From Moraxella catarrhalis (GTDB lineage Bacteria > Pseudomonadota > Gammaproteobacteria > Pseudomonadales > Moraxellaceae): a stretch of DNA of 64,000 nucleotides. The position numbers and the translations under genes are program-made. Under the pieces are notes generated by a model. It was not told the origin of the DNA. It did not search any database and saw only the letters and a list, made by a program, of their open reading frames with translations. The DNA lies in the NCBI RefSeq assembly GCF_001632285.1, contig NZ_LWAH01000016.1, positions 62,001 to 126,000 of the forward strand. The letters are read 5' to 3'. This document shows positions 54,391 through 63,183 of this stretch, piece after piece (the first letter of the stretch is position 1; every line of letters starts with the position of its first letter).

Positions 54391-55386
54391 ATGAAAATAT
54401 TACATGTTTTACTCACTCGCATGCCCATTCCACCGACCAAATATGGCGGCACAGAAAGAGTATTATGGGCATTGTATCAAGGGCAAACTGCCTTGGGGCA
54501 TGAAGTTAAATTTTTAACCAAGCATGACAATAAGCACCCTGATGCTTTGGTGTTTAATCCTAATATTAGCCTTGAAAAACAGGTGGAAGGTTGGGCGGAC
54601 ATCATTCATTTTCATTTTTTATATCGTGGTGAGATTACGACACCTTTTGTCTGCACCACACACAATCAACAAATCACACCTGCTAGCTTTCCTAAAAATA
54701 CCATTTTTTTGGGAAAATTACACGCCCAGAGAAGTGGTGGGCAAGCGTATGTTCATAATGGGCTGTATTGGGCAGATTATGGTCAGCCGAATTTAAATAT
54801 GCCAAAAAATTATGTACATTTTTTGGCAAATGCGAAGTATAAAGATAAAAATCTCAAAGATAGTGTTACCATCGCCCGTCAAGCAGGCAGACCGTTACAT
54901 GTTATCGGCAGTAAACGCTACTCTTTAAAATATAAAGCAGGCAAGTATCAACCTTATTATTACCAAGGGGCTGATTTGACATTTTATGGTATGCTTGGTG
55001 GGGATAAAAAAAATGAGGTCATTAAAAATTCAAGTGCATTGCTTTTTCCAGTACTTAATTATGAAGCGTTTGGGCTTGCGATGATTGAAAGCTTATATTT
55101 GGGCTGTCCTGTCATTGGCAGTCGGTGTGGTTCATTGCCAGAGCTGATTATCCCAGAGGTGGGCATTAGCACCCAAAGCAAATCAGAGATGGTAGAGGCA
55201 ATCAAAAACATCGCCATATTTAATCGTAAGCATTGCCATGAATACGCTCAAGATAACTTTAATCATTTGGTCATGAGTCAAAATTATCTTCACTATTATG
55301 ATAAAGTACTCAATGGTGAGTCGCTACATGACCAAGAACCAAGCGTAACACAGAATCTACCCACCCAATTTCATTTGGTGGCTTGA
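54391..55386 (+). CDS. Glycosyltransferase, GT4-like (first of a tandem pair)
   Basis: 331 residues from ATG 54391, chosen to match the start of its paralogue (MKILHVLLTR). The GT-B fold is suggested by PTKYGGTERVLWALYQGQTALGHEV at the N-terminus. The C-terminal nucleotide-sugar site has LLFPVLNYEAFGLAMIESLYLGCPVIGSRCGSLPELI, where the E-x7-E pattern typical of GT4 is visible (quoted in part: EAFGLAMIESLYLGCPVI). The acceptor sugar is unknown. The next gene starts two bases after its stop and is a diverged paralogue, so the pair arose by tandem duplication. Confidence 0.82.
   Translation: MKILHVLLTRMPIPPTKYGGTERVLWALYQGQTALGHEVKFLTKHDNKHPDALVFNPNISLEKQVEGWADIIHFHFLYRGEITTPFVCTTHNQQITPASFPKNTIFLGKLHAQRSGGQAYVHNGLYWADYGQPNLNMPKNYVHFLANAKYKDKNLKDSVTIARQAGRPLHVIGSKRYSLKYKAGKYQPYYYQGADLTFYGMLGGDKKNEVIKNSSALLFPVLNYEAFGLAMIESLYLGCPVIGSRCGSLPELIIPEVGISTQSKSEMVEAIKNIAIFNRKHCHEYAQDNFNHLVMSQNYLHYYDKVLNGESLHDQEPSVTQNLPTQFHLVA
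54451..54501 (+). repeat. 51-nt exact repeat, copy 1 (in first GT4 gene)
   Basis: This stretch, starting ACAGAAAGAGTATTATGGGC, is identical over 51 bases to 55449-55499 in the second GT4 gene. Sequence on both sides has diverged even at synonymous sites. Confidence 0.95.
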
Positions 55387-55388
55387 CC

Positions 55389-56372
55389 ATGAAAATTTTA
55401 CATGTATTATTAACTTCATTGCCGATACCACCGAATGATTATGGCGGTACAGAAAGAGTATTATGGGCATTGTATCAAGGGCAAACTGCCTTGGGGCATC
55501 AGGTGCGTTTTTTACTCAAAGCCAATGCCAATCATGCACCTTATGTGCAGGTTTTTGATGAGTCAAAGCCATTACATGAGCAAATTGATGACTGGGCGGA
55601 TATGGTACATTTTCACTTTCCTTATGAAGGTGAGTTACATAAACCTTTTGTTTGCACAGAGCACAGTAACAGTGAAGTTGAAAAAGAGTTTCCAATCAAC
55701 ACCATTTATCTGTCTTCTAAACATGCCGAAAATAATCACGCAACTTGTTATGTGCATAATGGATTATACTGGCCTGATTATGGCGAGCCAAATTTTAAGC
55801 CAAAAGATTACTGCCATTTTTTAGCCAAAGCATCTTGGCGTATTAAGAACTTACAAGGTGCTGTACGCATTGCAAAAAAAGCAAACAAACCATTGCATAT
55901 TTTGGGGGGCAATCGCTTTAATATCCGTCGCAATCCCTATTGTTATTTATCTTCACGGTTGCATTTTCATGGAATGGTTGGCGGAGTAAAGAAAAATGAG
56001 CTAATTGCCAACTCACAAGCGTTAATCTTTCCTGTGTTGTGGCATGAGCCTTTTGGGCTTGCAGTCATTGAAAGCCTATATTTGGGCTGCCCTGTATTTG
56101 CCACACCTTTTGGGGCAATGCCTGATGTTGTTACCCAAGAAGTGGGGCTTTTGTCAGACAGTTATGCGGTTTTAAGTGAAGCCCTTAAAGATGTGGCACA
56201 ATTTGACCGCCTTGCGTGCCATGAACATGCTAAGAGACATTTTAGTCATTTGTCTATGTCAAACGCTTATTTAGACTGTTATGAAAAAGTTTTGGCAGGT
56301 GAGAGCCTAAACCCATCACGACCCATTTCAAAATCAAATATTAAAGCTCGTCAAAAAATGTCAGATGAATAA
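55389..56372 (+). CDS. Glycosyltransferase, GT4-like (second of a tandem pair)
   Basis: 327 residues from ATG 55389, two bases after the stop of its paralogue. It shares the N-terminal NDYGGTERVLWALYQGQTALGH and the C-terminal HEPFGLAVIESLYLGCPVF donor-site region, with the GT4-type E-x7-E. Overall identity to the first copy looks like about half, with a 51-base identical block. Differing mid-regions suggest different acceptor or donor specificity. It ends 21 bases before the converging GT25 gene, with no clear terminator between them. Confidence 0.82.
   Translation: MKILHVLLTSLPIPPNDYGGTERVLWALYQGQTALGHQVRFLLKANANHAPYVQVFDESKPLHEQIDDWADMVHFHFPYEGELHKPFVCTEHSNSEVEKEFPINTIYLSSKHAENNHATCYVHNGLYWPDYGEPNFKPKDYCHFLAKASWRIKNLQGAVRIAKKANKPLHILGGNRFNIRRNPYCYLSSRLHFHGMVGGVKKNELIANSQALIFPVLWHEPFGLAVIESLYLGCPVFATPFGAMPDVVTQEVGLLSDSYAVLSEALKDVAQFDRLACHEHAKRHFSHLSMSNAYLDCYEKVLAGESLNPSRPISKSNIKARQKMSDE
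55449..55499 (+). repeat. 51-nt exact repeat, copy 2 (in second GT4 gene)
   Basis: Identical to 54451-54501. The preceding eight bases (ATGGCGGT) differ from copy 1 only at the last position. Confidence 0.95.
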
Positions 56373-56393
56373 AATTTTATGGTCATTAATTAA

Positions 56394-57158
56394 TCAGCGA
56401 AATGCGACAGTAATATAAAAAAATCGTTTTCCAAAACTTCTATAAAAGCGTTTGACTATCTTGTTGAGTTTGGTGTATAGCGATTCGTTGGCATGATAAA
56501 TATACTGGTGATTTTTTCTATCCTGCTCCAACTGACTTTCTAGATTTTTTATCTGACTGTCTGACTGCTGGCACAGTGCAGGGCATAACTGTAGTACTTT
56601 GCCCTTAGAGAGATAAGCACCAAACATGACATGGTCAATGGCATAATATTCATATTCATCAATACTTTTAATAAATTCTAGTAGCCGCTTAGCACCTGAC
56701 TGGCTGATAATATAGCCAGCGGTGCCGACATGGGTGCTTTTTAGAGGGTTGAGCGTTCTGTTACCATGGTGATGGATACTTTTGCCAATATGAACCAATT
56801 CATGCTGAGTTTCAAGTTTTATAATATCAAACTCAAAATATAGCCAATCATTTTTAATAAAACAAGCTGCATCATTCCCCAAATAGACATCGTCCTCAAA
56901 AATTGCCATATAATCCAAGTTTTCATCAATCATCTGTTGCCATAGTGCTACATGGCTTAAAAAGCAGGCTTTTTCGCCATCGGTGAGTCTTTGGTTGTTG
57001 ATGATTGGGATTGAAAGCTTTTGGGCATACTTGCTAATATCAGTGGGTGTTACTGCATCAAAAAACTCAAAGGCAATGCCTTGTTTGCCAAATTCACACA
57101 TAATATGTTCTCTTCTTTTTGTGGCAGTTTTTATGCTGATGACAAAATTTTGTATCAT
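56394..57158 (-). CDS. Glycosyltransferase family 25 (LOS galactosyltransferase-like)
   Basis: 254 residues. GT25 hallmarks are an N-terminal FVISIKTATKRREHI, then GEKACFLSHVALWQQMI, the acidic FEDDVYLG near residue 92, and GTAGYIISQSGAKRLLEF. Such enzymes (LgtB/LgtE, Moraxella Lgt2) add galactose to lipooligosaccharide. The exact linkage is not readable. Its ATG overlaps the stop of the GT2 gene by four bases (ATGA), and GGAG precedes it, so the two are co-translated. The C-terminal tail is basic and aromatic, as expected for membrane attachment. Confidence 0.87.
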   Translation of the reverse strand: MIQNFVISIKTATKRREHIMCEFGKQGIAFEFFDAVTPTDISKYAQKLSIPIINNQRLTDGEKACFLSHVALWQQMIDENLDYMAIFEDDVYLGNDAACFIKNDWLYFEFDIIKLETQHELVHIGKSIHHHGNRTLNPLKSTHVGTAGYIISQSGAKRLLEFIKSIDEYEYYAIDHVMFGAYLSKGKVLQLCPALCQQSDSQIKNLESQLEQDRKNHQYIYHANESLYTKLNKIVKRFYRSFGKRFFYITVAFR

Positions 57159-58759
57159 GGTTTCTCCTTATTGTTTAACCACCATAGTATGATATATTTA
57201 TCTAGGGTATAGCCCATCGATGCCATGGCAAGAATATAGCCATAAGCACCACCCAATAAGTCGCCACGAATGACATACTCTCGGATAAAAGAAAATACCG
57301 CCCGAAAAAAACCAGCGATGAGTGATGTGTTTTTGTTGTGGGTGAATTTATCTTTTGCCCAATCGTAACTATATCGGATATTTTTTAATAAAAAATGATG
57401 CAAATTGTCGTTGGTTAAATGTTTAAGATAACCATCTAATACCATGCTTGGCTTGCCATATTGATTGAGTGATTCGTGGACTTTTAAATCAGAATATTGA
57501 AAATGTTGGCGTGCATAAAGTCGTGATAGTTTGTCGGCATACCACCAGCGTGGTTGTATCTCAATGCCACAAAAGGTATTAACTCGTGCCACACTAAATA
57601 CTTTATCGGTTTGCACAGGATTTTTGAGTACATCGGTAATGGCTTGTCGCAAGGGTTGGTCAAGGCGTTCATCCGCATCAAGCGCAAGCACATAATCGCC
57701 TGTGGCATAAGCTTGGGCAAGCTGTCGCTGTTTGCCAAAACCTTGCCAATCGGTATTGACATGCCATTTTGCCCCATAACTTTTGGCGATTTGGCGAGTG
57801 TTATCAGTACTGCCACTGTCTAACACAATGATTTCATCAACGATATCATGCACCGTCTCTAGACATGCTTTTAGATGTTTACTTTCGTTTTTACAAATCA
57901 TCACCAATGACAGCGTGGATTTTTTTTGTGAGACATTAATGGGTTTTAAGTTTTGTGCCATCGCCACCGAATGTAAAAAAGCGTGTTCGGCTTGGTTGTG
58001 GGTTAAATCATACAGACAGGCATATTTATTAAATGTATATTGGGTAAAAAATAATGAATAAATCAGCCCATAACGACCTTGTAAGAATCGACCGTCAAGT
58101 AGGTATTGTTTAATAAATGCCCATAAAGGATTAACCACAACTTTATAAAACTTGCCCTTTTTGCCTTGAGCGTGCCTGTCATCTGCCCATGCTTTGGCAT
58201 AATCTAAGCGTTTATTTAGCCAAAACAGTGGCGTGGGGGCGGTGTGGTGGTGTAAAAAACCACTTAATTTTTTGGTTGTTGCGTCATTTAATATCACAGA
58301 TTCATGCACTAGGTTGTTGTCATATTGAAACTTTTTGGGATACAGTCGCCAATGGGCCTTAACCCCCCATAAGGCATTATCAATTTGATGCCCAAAGACA
58401 AAATCAAGCCGTTTGATGCCATAAACCGTATCGGTAGGGGGGTTTTTGATGACCTTCAAAATGCTGTTTTTGAGCTGTGGTGTCACCACTTCATCAGCGT
58501 CCAATGCCAAAATCCAGTCGCCTGTGGCATAAGCTTGGGCAAGCTGTCGCTGCCTGCCAAAGCCTTGCCAATCGGTATTGACATGCCATTTTGCCCCATG
58601 ACTTTGGGCAATTTTTTGACCATCATCGGTGCTGCCACTGTCTAAAATGATGATTTCATCTACCCAATCGGCAATGGCAGGCAAAGAAACCTTAAGATTG
58701 TCAGCTTCGTTTTTGACAATCATCACGACAGATAATCGGTACCGCTTGGCTGTATTCAT
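57155..58759 (-). CDS. Double-domain family 2 glycosyltransferase (LOS core)
   Basis: 534 residues made of two homologous GT2 units. The first starts near residue 8 (RLSVVMIVKNEADNLKVSL) and the second near residue 282 (TLSLVMICKNESKHLKACL). Each unit has DEIIxLDSGSTD, a shared AKWHVNTDWQGFG, and the metal-binding LALDADE. Single-unit relatives are WaaE/KdtX-type beta-glucosyltransferases of the LPS inner core. Two-domain LOS transferases are known in Moraxella (Lgt3), but whether this is that enzyme is not settled by eye. It heads a two-gene operon with the GT25 gene. The two halves share a nearly identical 82-base segment. Confidence 0.88.
   Translation of the reverse strand: MNTAKRYRLSVVMIVKNEADNLKVSLPAIADWVDEIIILDSGSTDDGQKIAQSHGAKWHVNTDWQGFGRQRQLAQAYATGDWILALDADEVVTPQLKNSILKVIKNPPTDTVYGIKRLDFVFGHQIDNALWGVKAHWRLYPKKFQYDNNLVHESVILNDATTKKLSGFLHHHTAPTPLFWLNKRLDYAKAWADDRHAQGKKGKFYKVVVNPLWAFIKQYLLDGRFLQGRYGLIYSLFFTQYTFNKYACLYDLTHNQAEHAFLHSVAMAQNLKPINVSQKKSTLSLVMICKNESKHLKACLETVHDIVDEIIVLDSGSTDNTRQIAKSYGAKWHVNTDWQGFGKQRQLAQAYATGDYVLALDADERLDQPLRQAITDVLKNPVQTDKVFSVARVNTFCGIEIQPRWWYADKLSRLYARQHFQYSDLKVHESLNQYGKPSMVLDGYLKHLTNDNLHHFLLKNIRYSYDWAKDKFTHNKNTSLIAGFFRAVFSFIREYVIRGDLLGGAYGYILAMASMGYTLDKYIILWWLNNKEKP
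57696..57777 (-). repeat. 82-nt internal repeat, copy in second GT2 unit
   Basis: Matches 58518-58599 at 79 of 82 positions by direct comparison, although the flanking sequence of the two GT2 units is much less alike. Confidence 0.93.
58518..58599 (-). repeat. 82-nt internal repeat, copy in first GT2 unit
   Basis: Partner of 57696-57777. It encodes the conserved AKWHVNTDWQGFG and QRQLAQAYATGD segments. Confidence 0.93.
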
Positions 58760-58939
58760 GATAATAAGCTTAGAAAATGGGTTGAAGATGAAACATTGAA
58801 CAATGGGAATTTATTTTACTTAACTTTAAGTTGCTTTTCCAGTTATTTTAAACCTAGCCAAAAATATAATTTCTAGGTACAATAGCGACAAGCAATCATG
58901 GCAACATGAATGATCATTTAATCACGGTATTAAAATTTA

Positions 58940-59443
58940 ATGAAACTCATCTTTTTTGCAAATGTTGTATTTATCATGGTCATGTTGGTGGCTTGTGGTG
59001 ATGAACCTGCTGTATCAACATCAGCCAAGACAGCAACAACAGATCCCAAACAAGACTTTTATATCGGCTGCTATACCATTGACAAAAATACGCCTGCCAG
59101 TATTAAGATCAGTCAAGCACAAGGCGGCTACAAGATGCAAATGAAAGAACCAAACGATGCCGCCAAAACTTGGGATACGCCAGAGCCACTGCTTGTACTC
59201 ACCAAACAAGATGGCTGGAAGTATTTTTCTACCAATGCCATCAATTTATCAGTCAATGATATCACCGATCAGGTTATCGTAAGACCTGACGGGCTATTGG
59301 TTATCGCTAAGCTGCATGATGCCAGTACGAACACCAATCCCATGCTTGATAGTCGCTATGCTGTTGCCTTAATGGGTGCGGTAAATACCATCTACCAAGT
59401 CGCTTGTGATGATAAACGCATTAATTTAATACAAGCGTTTTAA
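58940..59443 (+). CDS. Small lipoprotein of unknown function
   Basis: 167 residues. A hydrophobic signal segment ends in the lipobox LVAC with the Cys at about residue 19, followed by a polar Ser/Thr-rich linker and a compact domain. GDE after the Cys includes no Asp at +2, so outer-membrane sorting is possible. The mature part begins FYIGCYTIDKNTPASIKI, with two more cysteines (GCYT, VACDD) that could form a disulfide. I do not recognise the family. It is divergent from the GT2 gene and 52 bases upstream of a small membrane-protein gene. Confidence 0.75.
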   Translation: MKLIFFANVVFIMVMLVACGDEPAVSTSAKTATTDPKQDFYIGCYTIDKNTPASIKISQAQGGYKMQMKEPNDAAKTWDTPEPLLVLTKQDGWKYFSTNAINLSVNDITDQVIVRPDGLLVIAKLHDASTNTNPMLDSRYAVALMGAVNTIYQVACDDKRINLIQAF

Positions 59444-59495
59444 CATAACCAATCACTGATTTGGGCTTAAGTACTAAAGGGTAAGGAAAAATGGT

Positions 59496-59801
59496 ATGGG
59501 ATTTTTAGGTTATTTGTTGATGGGTGGCATTGTTTATACCATTGGTTTTTTTATTAATCTTAAACGATTACACCCCAAGCGTCAGGCGGGTGCGGTCATT
59601 TGTGTCACACACCCAATCATGATTGGTTATTTGCTGGGATGTTTTATGATTATGCTTGGTGTGTCGGTATTGCTTGGGCGATTTGTATTACATCATGATG
59701 GGCCAGATTGGGCGTTTATTGGCGTGAATAGTTTGGTGGCAACAGTCGTATTTTATTTTGGTCTAAATCCTGACACGACCAAGATGAATCTGCCTGATTG
59801 A
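59496..59801 (+). CDS. Small integral membrane protein of unknown function
   Basis: 101 residues with three hydrophobic segments (LGYLLMGGIVYTIGFFI, HPIMIGYLLGCFMIMLGVSV, and AFIGVNSLVATVVFYFGL) and a basic loop between the first two. AAGG lies nine bases before ATG 59496. No family was recognised. A clear terminator follows, so it may end a two-gene unit with the lipoprotein gene. Confidence 0.65.
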   Translation: MGFLGYLLMGGIVYTIGFFINLKRLHPKRQAGAVICVTHPIMIGYLLGCFMIMLGVSVLLGRFVLHHDGPDWAFIGVNSLVATVVFYFGLNPDTTKMNLPD

Positions 59802-59832
59802 CTGCGTAAAATTTTGATACTTTTTGACGCTG

Positions 59833-59859
59833 ATCGCACTTGTGAGTGCGATTTTTTTT
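59833..59859 (+). terminator. Terminator after the small membrane-protein gene
   Basis: ATCGCACT and AGTGCGAT form an eight-base perfect stem with a TGTG tetraloop, ending in eight Ts. Confidence 0.92.
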
Positions 59860-59879
59860 ATGACAATCACAGTGATGCT

Positions 59880-60130
59880 GCGTACTAATATATCATAATA
59901 AAAACTAATGATATCATCATATATTATTATTACTAAAAAAATAATAAAAATAGTTATTTAATTTATTTAATATTACATAAATTCAATAACTTTATAATAG
60001 ACACATAAAATAAATATAATCAAATACTTATAAATAAAAAAATTAAAATATCCATCTATATATTTTTATTAATTATAAATATATAGTTATTTATTCTTTA
60101 TATAAATAATAAGGGTTTGGTTGGGTTTTC
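59880..60130. other. Extremely AT-rich region upstream of glnA
   Basis: About 250 bases that are more than 80% A+T by eye, full of short A and T tracts and alternating TA runs, with no gene. It separates a terminator from the glnA leader. It could be curved DNA, an UP-element-type activator, or a nucleoid-protein (H-NS/IHF-like) binding region; none of these is proven. Confidence 0.5.
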
Positions 60131-60176
60131 ACCTTTACCTTTATCCAAAAAAAGCGTATGATACTTGTTAGGTTAA

Positions 60177-60202
60177 TTGCTGATACTTGATCAGATCAGC
60201 AA
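60177..60202. promoter_or_regulatory. Inverted repeat in the glnA leader
   Basis: TTGCTGAT and ATCAGCAA flank a ten-base centre containing TGATCA, 38 bases before the glnA start codon. It could be an operator or an RNA hairpin. It does not match the NtrC site consensus, and I see no sigma-54 -24/-12 pair. Confidence 0.45.
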
Positions 60203-60240
60203 GCGTAATTAAAAATTGAATAAAAAATCAGGAGTGTACG

Positions 60241-61650
60241 ATGTCAAACAAATTATTTGACCTGATTGAATCATCAGGGGCGAAATGGGTGGATTTTCGC
60301 TTTACAGATACGCACGGCAAAGAGCTACATTTAACTTTTCCAGCATCGACCGTGGACGAAGATACGCTAGAAGATGGTAAAATGTTTGATGGCTCGTCAG
60401 TGGCAGGCTGGAAGGGAATTGAATCTTCGGATATGATTTTACTCCCTGATGCCAAAACAGCATATTTGGATCCCTTTTATGAATCACCGACTGTCGTGGT
60501 TAGCTGTGATGTGATTGAGCCTGCGACAATGCAAGGTTATGAAAAAGACCCCCGCTCAATTGCACGCCGTGCCGAAACTTATCTGAAATCAACAGGGATT
60601 GGCGATACGGCTTATTTTGGCCCTGAGCCTGAATTTTTTGTTTTTGATGATGTGAAGTGGCAAATTGATGAATCAGGGGCACAGCACAGCATAAGCTCCG
60701 AAGCGGCATCTTGGTCGTCAAATAAAGAGTATGCTTGGGGTAATAATGGTCAACGCCCAGCTTTAAAAGGTGGCTATGCGGTGACTGCACCCATGGATTA
60801 TTATCACGACATGCGTGCAGTTATGTGTGATCGTATTGAAGATATCATGGGCGAGGGTCGTGTCGAGGTGCATCATCATGAGGTGGCATCGGGTCAACTT
60901 GAGATTGGTGTGTCTTTTAATACTTTGGTTAAAAAGGCCGATGAGGTTCAGCAATTTAAGTATGTGGTGCAAAATGTCGCCAATCAATTTGGTAAAACAG
61001 CAACCTTTATGCCAAAACCGATTGTTGGTGATAATGGTTCTGGCATGCATGTACATATTTCCATCTCAAAAGAGGGTGTGAATACTTTTTCTGGAGATGA
61101 GTACGCTGGCTTGTCAATGACGGCATTGTATTTTATTGGTGGTATTATTAAACACGCTCGTGCGTTAAATGCCATCACCAACCCAACCGTCAATAGCTAT
61201 AAGCGTTTGGTACCACATTTTGAGGCACCGATTAAATTGGCGTATTCAGCATCAAACCGCTCGGCGTCCATTCGCATTCCACATGTCTCTAGCCCAAAAG
61301 CGGTGCGTATTGAGGCCCGTTTCCCAGATCCTGCAGCAAATCCTTATTTGTGTTTTGCGGCATTGTTGATGGCAGGCATTGATGGTATTGAAAATAAGAT
61401 TGACCCAGGCGAGGCAGCTGATAAAAACTTGTATGATTTGCCACCAGAAGAAGAAGCATTGATTCCGACTGTGGCAGAAAATCTAGAAACTGCCTTAAAA
61501 GCTTTAAAACAAGATCATGCTTTTTTATTAAAAGGTGATGTGTTTAGCAAAGATATGATTGATGCTTATATTGATCTAAAAATGCAAGAAGTTCATAAAT
61601 TAAATGAAGCGGTGCATCCGCTTGAATTTGATTTATATTATCGCTGCTAA
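60241..61650 (+). CDS. glnA: Glutamine synthetase type I
   Basis: 469 residues, the standard GSI length. The beta-grasp N-terminal domain has [15 protein letters not shown]. The catalytic domain has [36 protein letters not shown] and the ATP-site [17 protein letters not shown]. The adenylylation site is NLYDLPPEE, with Tyr398 matching Tyr397 of E. coli, so control by GlnE (encoded at 8491) is expected. It makes glutamine from glutamate and ammonia. AGGAG precedes the ATG. No ntrBC genes follow; a terminator lies 40 bases downstream. Confidence 0.98.
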   Translation: MSNKLFDLIESSGAKWVDFRFTDTHGKELHLTFPASTVDEDTLEDGKMFDGSSVAGWKGIESSDMILLPDAKTAYLDPFYESPTVVVSCDVIEPATMQGYEKDPRSIARRAETYLKSTGIGDTAYFGPEPEFFVFDDVKWQIDESGAQHSISSEAASWSSNKEYAWGNNGQRPALKGGYAVTAPMDYYHDMRAVMCDRIEDIMGEGRVEVHHHEVASGQLEIGVSFNTLVKKADEVQQFKYVVQNVANQFGKTATFMPKPIVGDNGSGMHVHISISKEGVNTFSGDEYAGLSMTALYFIGGIIKHARALNAITNPTVNSYKRLVPHFEAPIKLAYSASNRSASIRIPHVSSPKAVRIEARFPDPAANPYLCFAALLMAGIDGIENKIDPGEAADKNLYDLPPEEEALIPTVAENLETALKALKQDHAFLLKGDVFSKDMIDAYIDLKMQEVHKLNEAVHPLEFDLYYRC

Positions 61651-61687
61651 TTGCTGACTTATCAGTTGGCAGATGTTTATCGTTGAA

Positions 61688-61722
61688 ATAAACCCCAAGC
61701 AGGTAGAACCTTTGGGGTTTAT
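61688..61722 (+). terminator. Terminator of glnA
   Basis: AAACCCCAA pairs with TTGGGGTTT over a 13-base loop, followed by a T-rich ATTTGGG stretch, 40 bases after the glnA stop. Confidence 0.75.
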
Positions 61723-61788
61723 TTGGGATAAATGTTGAATTGAATAGCCCAAGCTTATCAGCGTCAAATTTTCTCTGAAAAATAAAAG

Positions 61789-61825
61789 CAGATGCGGTAA
61801 AATAAACCATATTTTACCGCATCTG
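61789..61825. promoter_or_regulatory. Long hairpin immediately upstream of the UbiH-family gene
   Basis: CAGATGCGGTAAAATA (61789-61804) and its exact reverse complement (61810-61825) flank the loop AACCA. The element ends six bases before ATG 61832, where a ribosome binding site would be expected and none is visible. The T run (CTTTTATTTTT) is on the minus-strand side only. Confidence 0.6.
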
Positions 61826-61831
61826 ATTATT

Positions 61832-63133
61832 ATGACCGTTCAAAATCATCCAGCAGACAATCCACCAAGCTCATGGGCTTATCCAAAATCTCAAATAAAA
61901 CAATATGATATTGCCATTATCGGTGCTGGTGTTGTCGGTATGGTCTGTGCCATTTTACTTGCCAAAAGAGGCAAGCAGGTCATTATTTTGGATAGTAAGC
62001 CTACCCCTAGTAAGGCATCGTTTGATCAGAGATTGGCTCAGCGAGATGCCAGAGTCTATGCACTCAATCTTAGCAGTATCGATTTATTAAAAAGTGCCGA
62101 TGTATGGGACGGTATCACCAGACGCGCCGATTATGACCAAATGCATGTATGGGCGAGAGATGATTTTGGTGAATTGATTTTTCAAGATGAACACGCCTTT
62201 GAAAATATCATGCTTGGGTCTATGGTTGAGCCATCAGTATTGGATGAAGCACTTTGGCATCGTGCAAAAGCTTATGAAAATTTAACTTTAAAATATGAGA
62301 TCAGCTTGGCGGCTCATGGCATGGCTTTTGATGAGATGCCTGACGGTGTGTGCATACGCTATCAAGCTGACAATCAAGCCAAGATGGTGAAGGCTAAGCT
62401 ATTGATTGGTGCCGATGGCCGTGCGTCTTTGGTACGCCGTGAGATGGGGGTGGGGGTAGATACCTTAAATTATCACCAAAAAGCCATCTGCTGTGCCATA
62501 CGAACCGATCAGCCACATGGTAACACAGCACGCCAAGTGATGTTGCCAACAGGCACTTTGGCACTATTACCCATTGCCAATCTCAATCAAGATGATCAAT
62601 GCCGATGGCAGTCGATTGTTTGGACATTGCCCAAGCAGATTGCAGAGACATATTTGAGCGACTACCACCAAAATCCTGATAGCCTAATCAATAGGCTGGC
62701 TTTGGCAAGCGGCTATGTACTTGGGGATATTCATAAGATACAGTCGGTCGCAAGTTTTCCACTATCTGCACAAGCCGCCAATCGCTATCATAAGGGTTTA
62801 ATCGCACTGATGGGTGATGCTGCACATGGGGTGCATCCGTTGGCAGGACAGGGGCTTAACTTGGGCTTATCTGATGTGAAGGCATTGCTGGCATTGGTAG
62901 ATGTGTATCATGCCAAAAATATGCCCTTAAGCACACGCTTATTAAGCGATTATGAACGCACGGTCAAAGGGCATAATTCGCTGATGATGCATAGCTTTTC
63001 TATGATTAATTTTGCTTATACATCAGCACTGAGCAATATTTCTGTGATACGCCATGCACGCAGTGAGATTGTCAAGGCAGTTTCTAAGTCACCATCCGTC
63101 ATGCGTCTGCTGATTGGGCGGGCCAATCGCTAA
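61832..63133 (+). CDS. UbiH/UbiF/VisC-family FAD-dependent hydroxylase (ubiquinone biosynthesis, probable)
   Basis: 433 residues. The N-terminal FAD-binding IGAGVVGMVCAILLAKRGKQV is followed by the second motif GADGRASLVRREMG near residue 195. The family signature LMGDAAHGVHPLAGQGLNLGLSD lies near residue 325 (quoted in part: GDAAHGVHPLAGQGLNLG). This group hydroxylates the ubiquinone ring at C5, C6 or C1; which position cannot be told here. A polar 25-residue N-terminal extension precedes the FAD motif. No ribosome binding site is visible, and a 16-base-arm hairpin lies just upstream. Confidence 0.88.
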   Translation: MTVQNHPADNPPSSWAYPKSQIKQYDIAIIGAGVVGMVCAILLAKRGKQVIILDSKPTPSKASFDQRLAQRDARVYALNLSSIDLLKSADVWDGITRRADYDQMHVWARDDFGELIFQDEHAFENIMLGSMVEPSVLDEALWHRAKAYENLTLKYEISLAAHGMAFDEMPDGVCIRYQADNQAKMVKAKLLIGADGRASLVRREMGVGVDTLNYHQKAICCAIRTDQPHGNTARQVMLPTGTLALLPIANLNQDDQCRWQSIVWTLPKQIAETYLSDYHQNPDSLINRLALASGYVLGDIHKIQSVASFPLSAQAANRYHKGLIALMGDAAHGVHPLAGQGLNLGLSDVKALLALVDVYHAKNMPLSTRLLSDYERTVKGHNSLMMHSFSMINFAYTSALSNISVIRHARSEIVKAVSKSPSVMRLLIGRANR

Positions 63134-63141
63134 AGTAACTC

Positions 63142-63167
63142 GGTTTAATGCTTTGGTTTAATGCTTT
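63142..63167. repeat. Two tandem 13-bp repeats
   Basis: GGTTTAATGCTTT occurs twice in a row in the 50-base gap between the UbiH-family gene and the LysO-type gene. Confidence 0.9.
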
Positions 63168-63183
63168 GAATGTGCCTGATGAA

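Noticed and set aside
60131..60240. Sigma-54 promoter or NtrC sites for glnA
   Set aside because: No GG-N10-GC -24/-12 pair and no TGCACC-type dyad were seen in the leader.
61789..61825. Haemophilus-type DNA uptake sequence pair in the hairpin (ATGCGGTAAAAT resembles AAGTGCGGT with flanks)
   Set aside because: The core differs at two positions and I found no other copies of this motif in the window, whereas uptake signals should be frequent.
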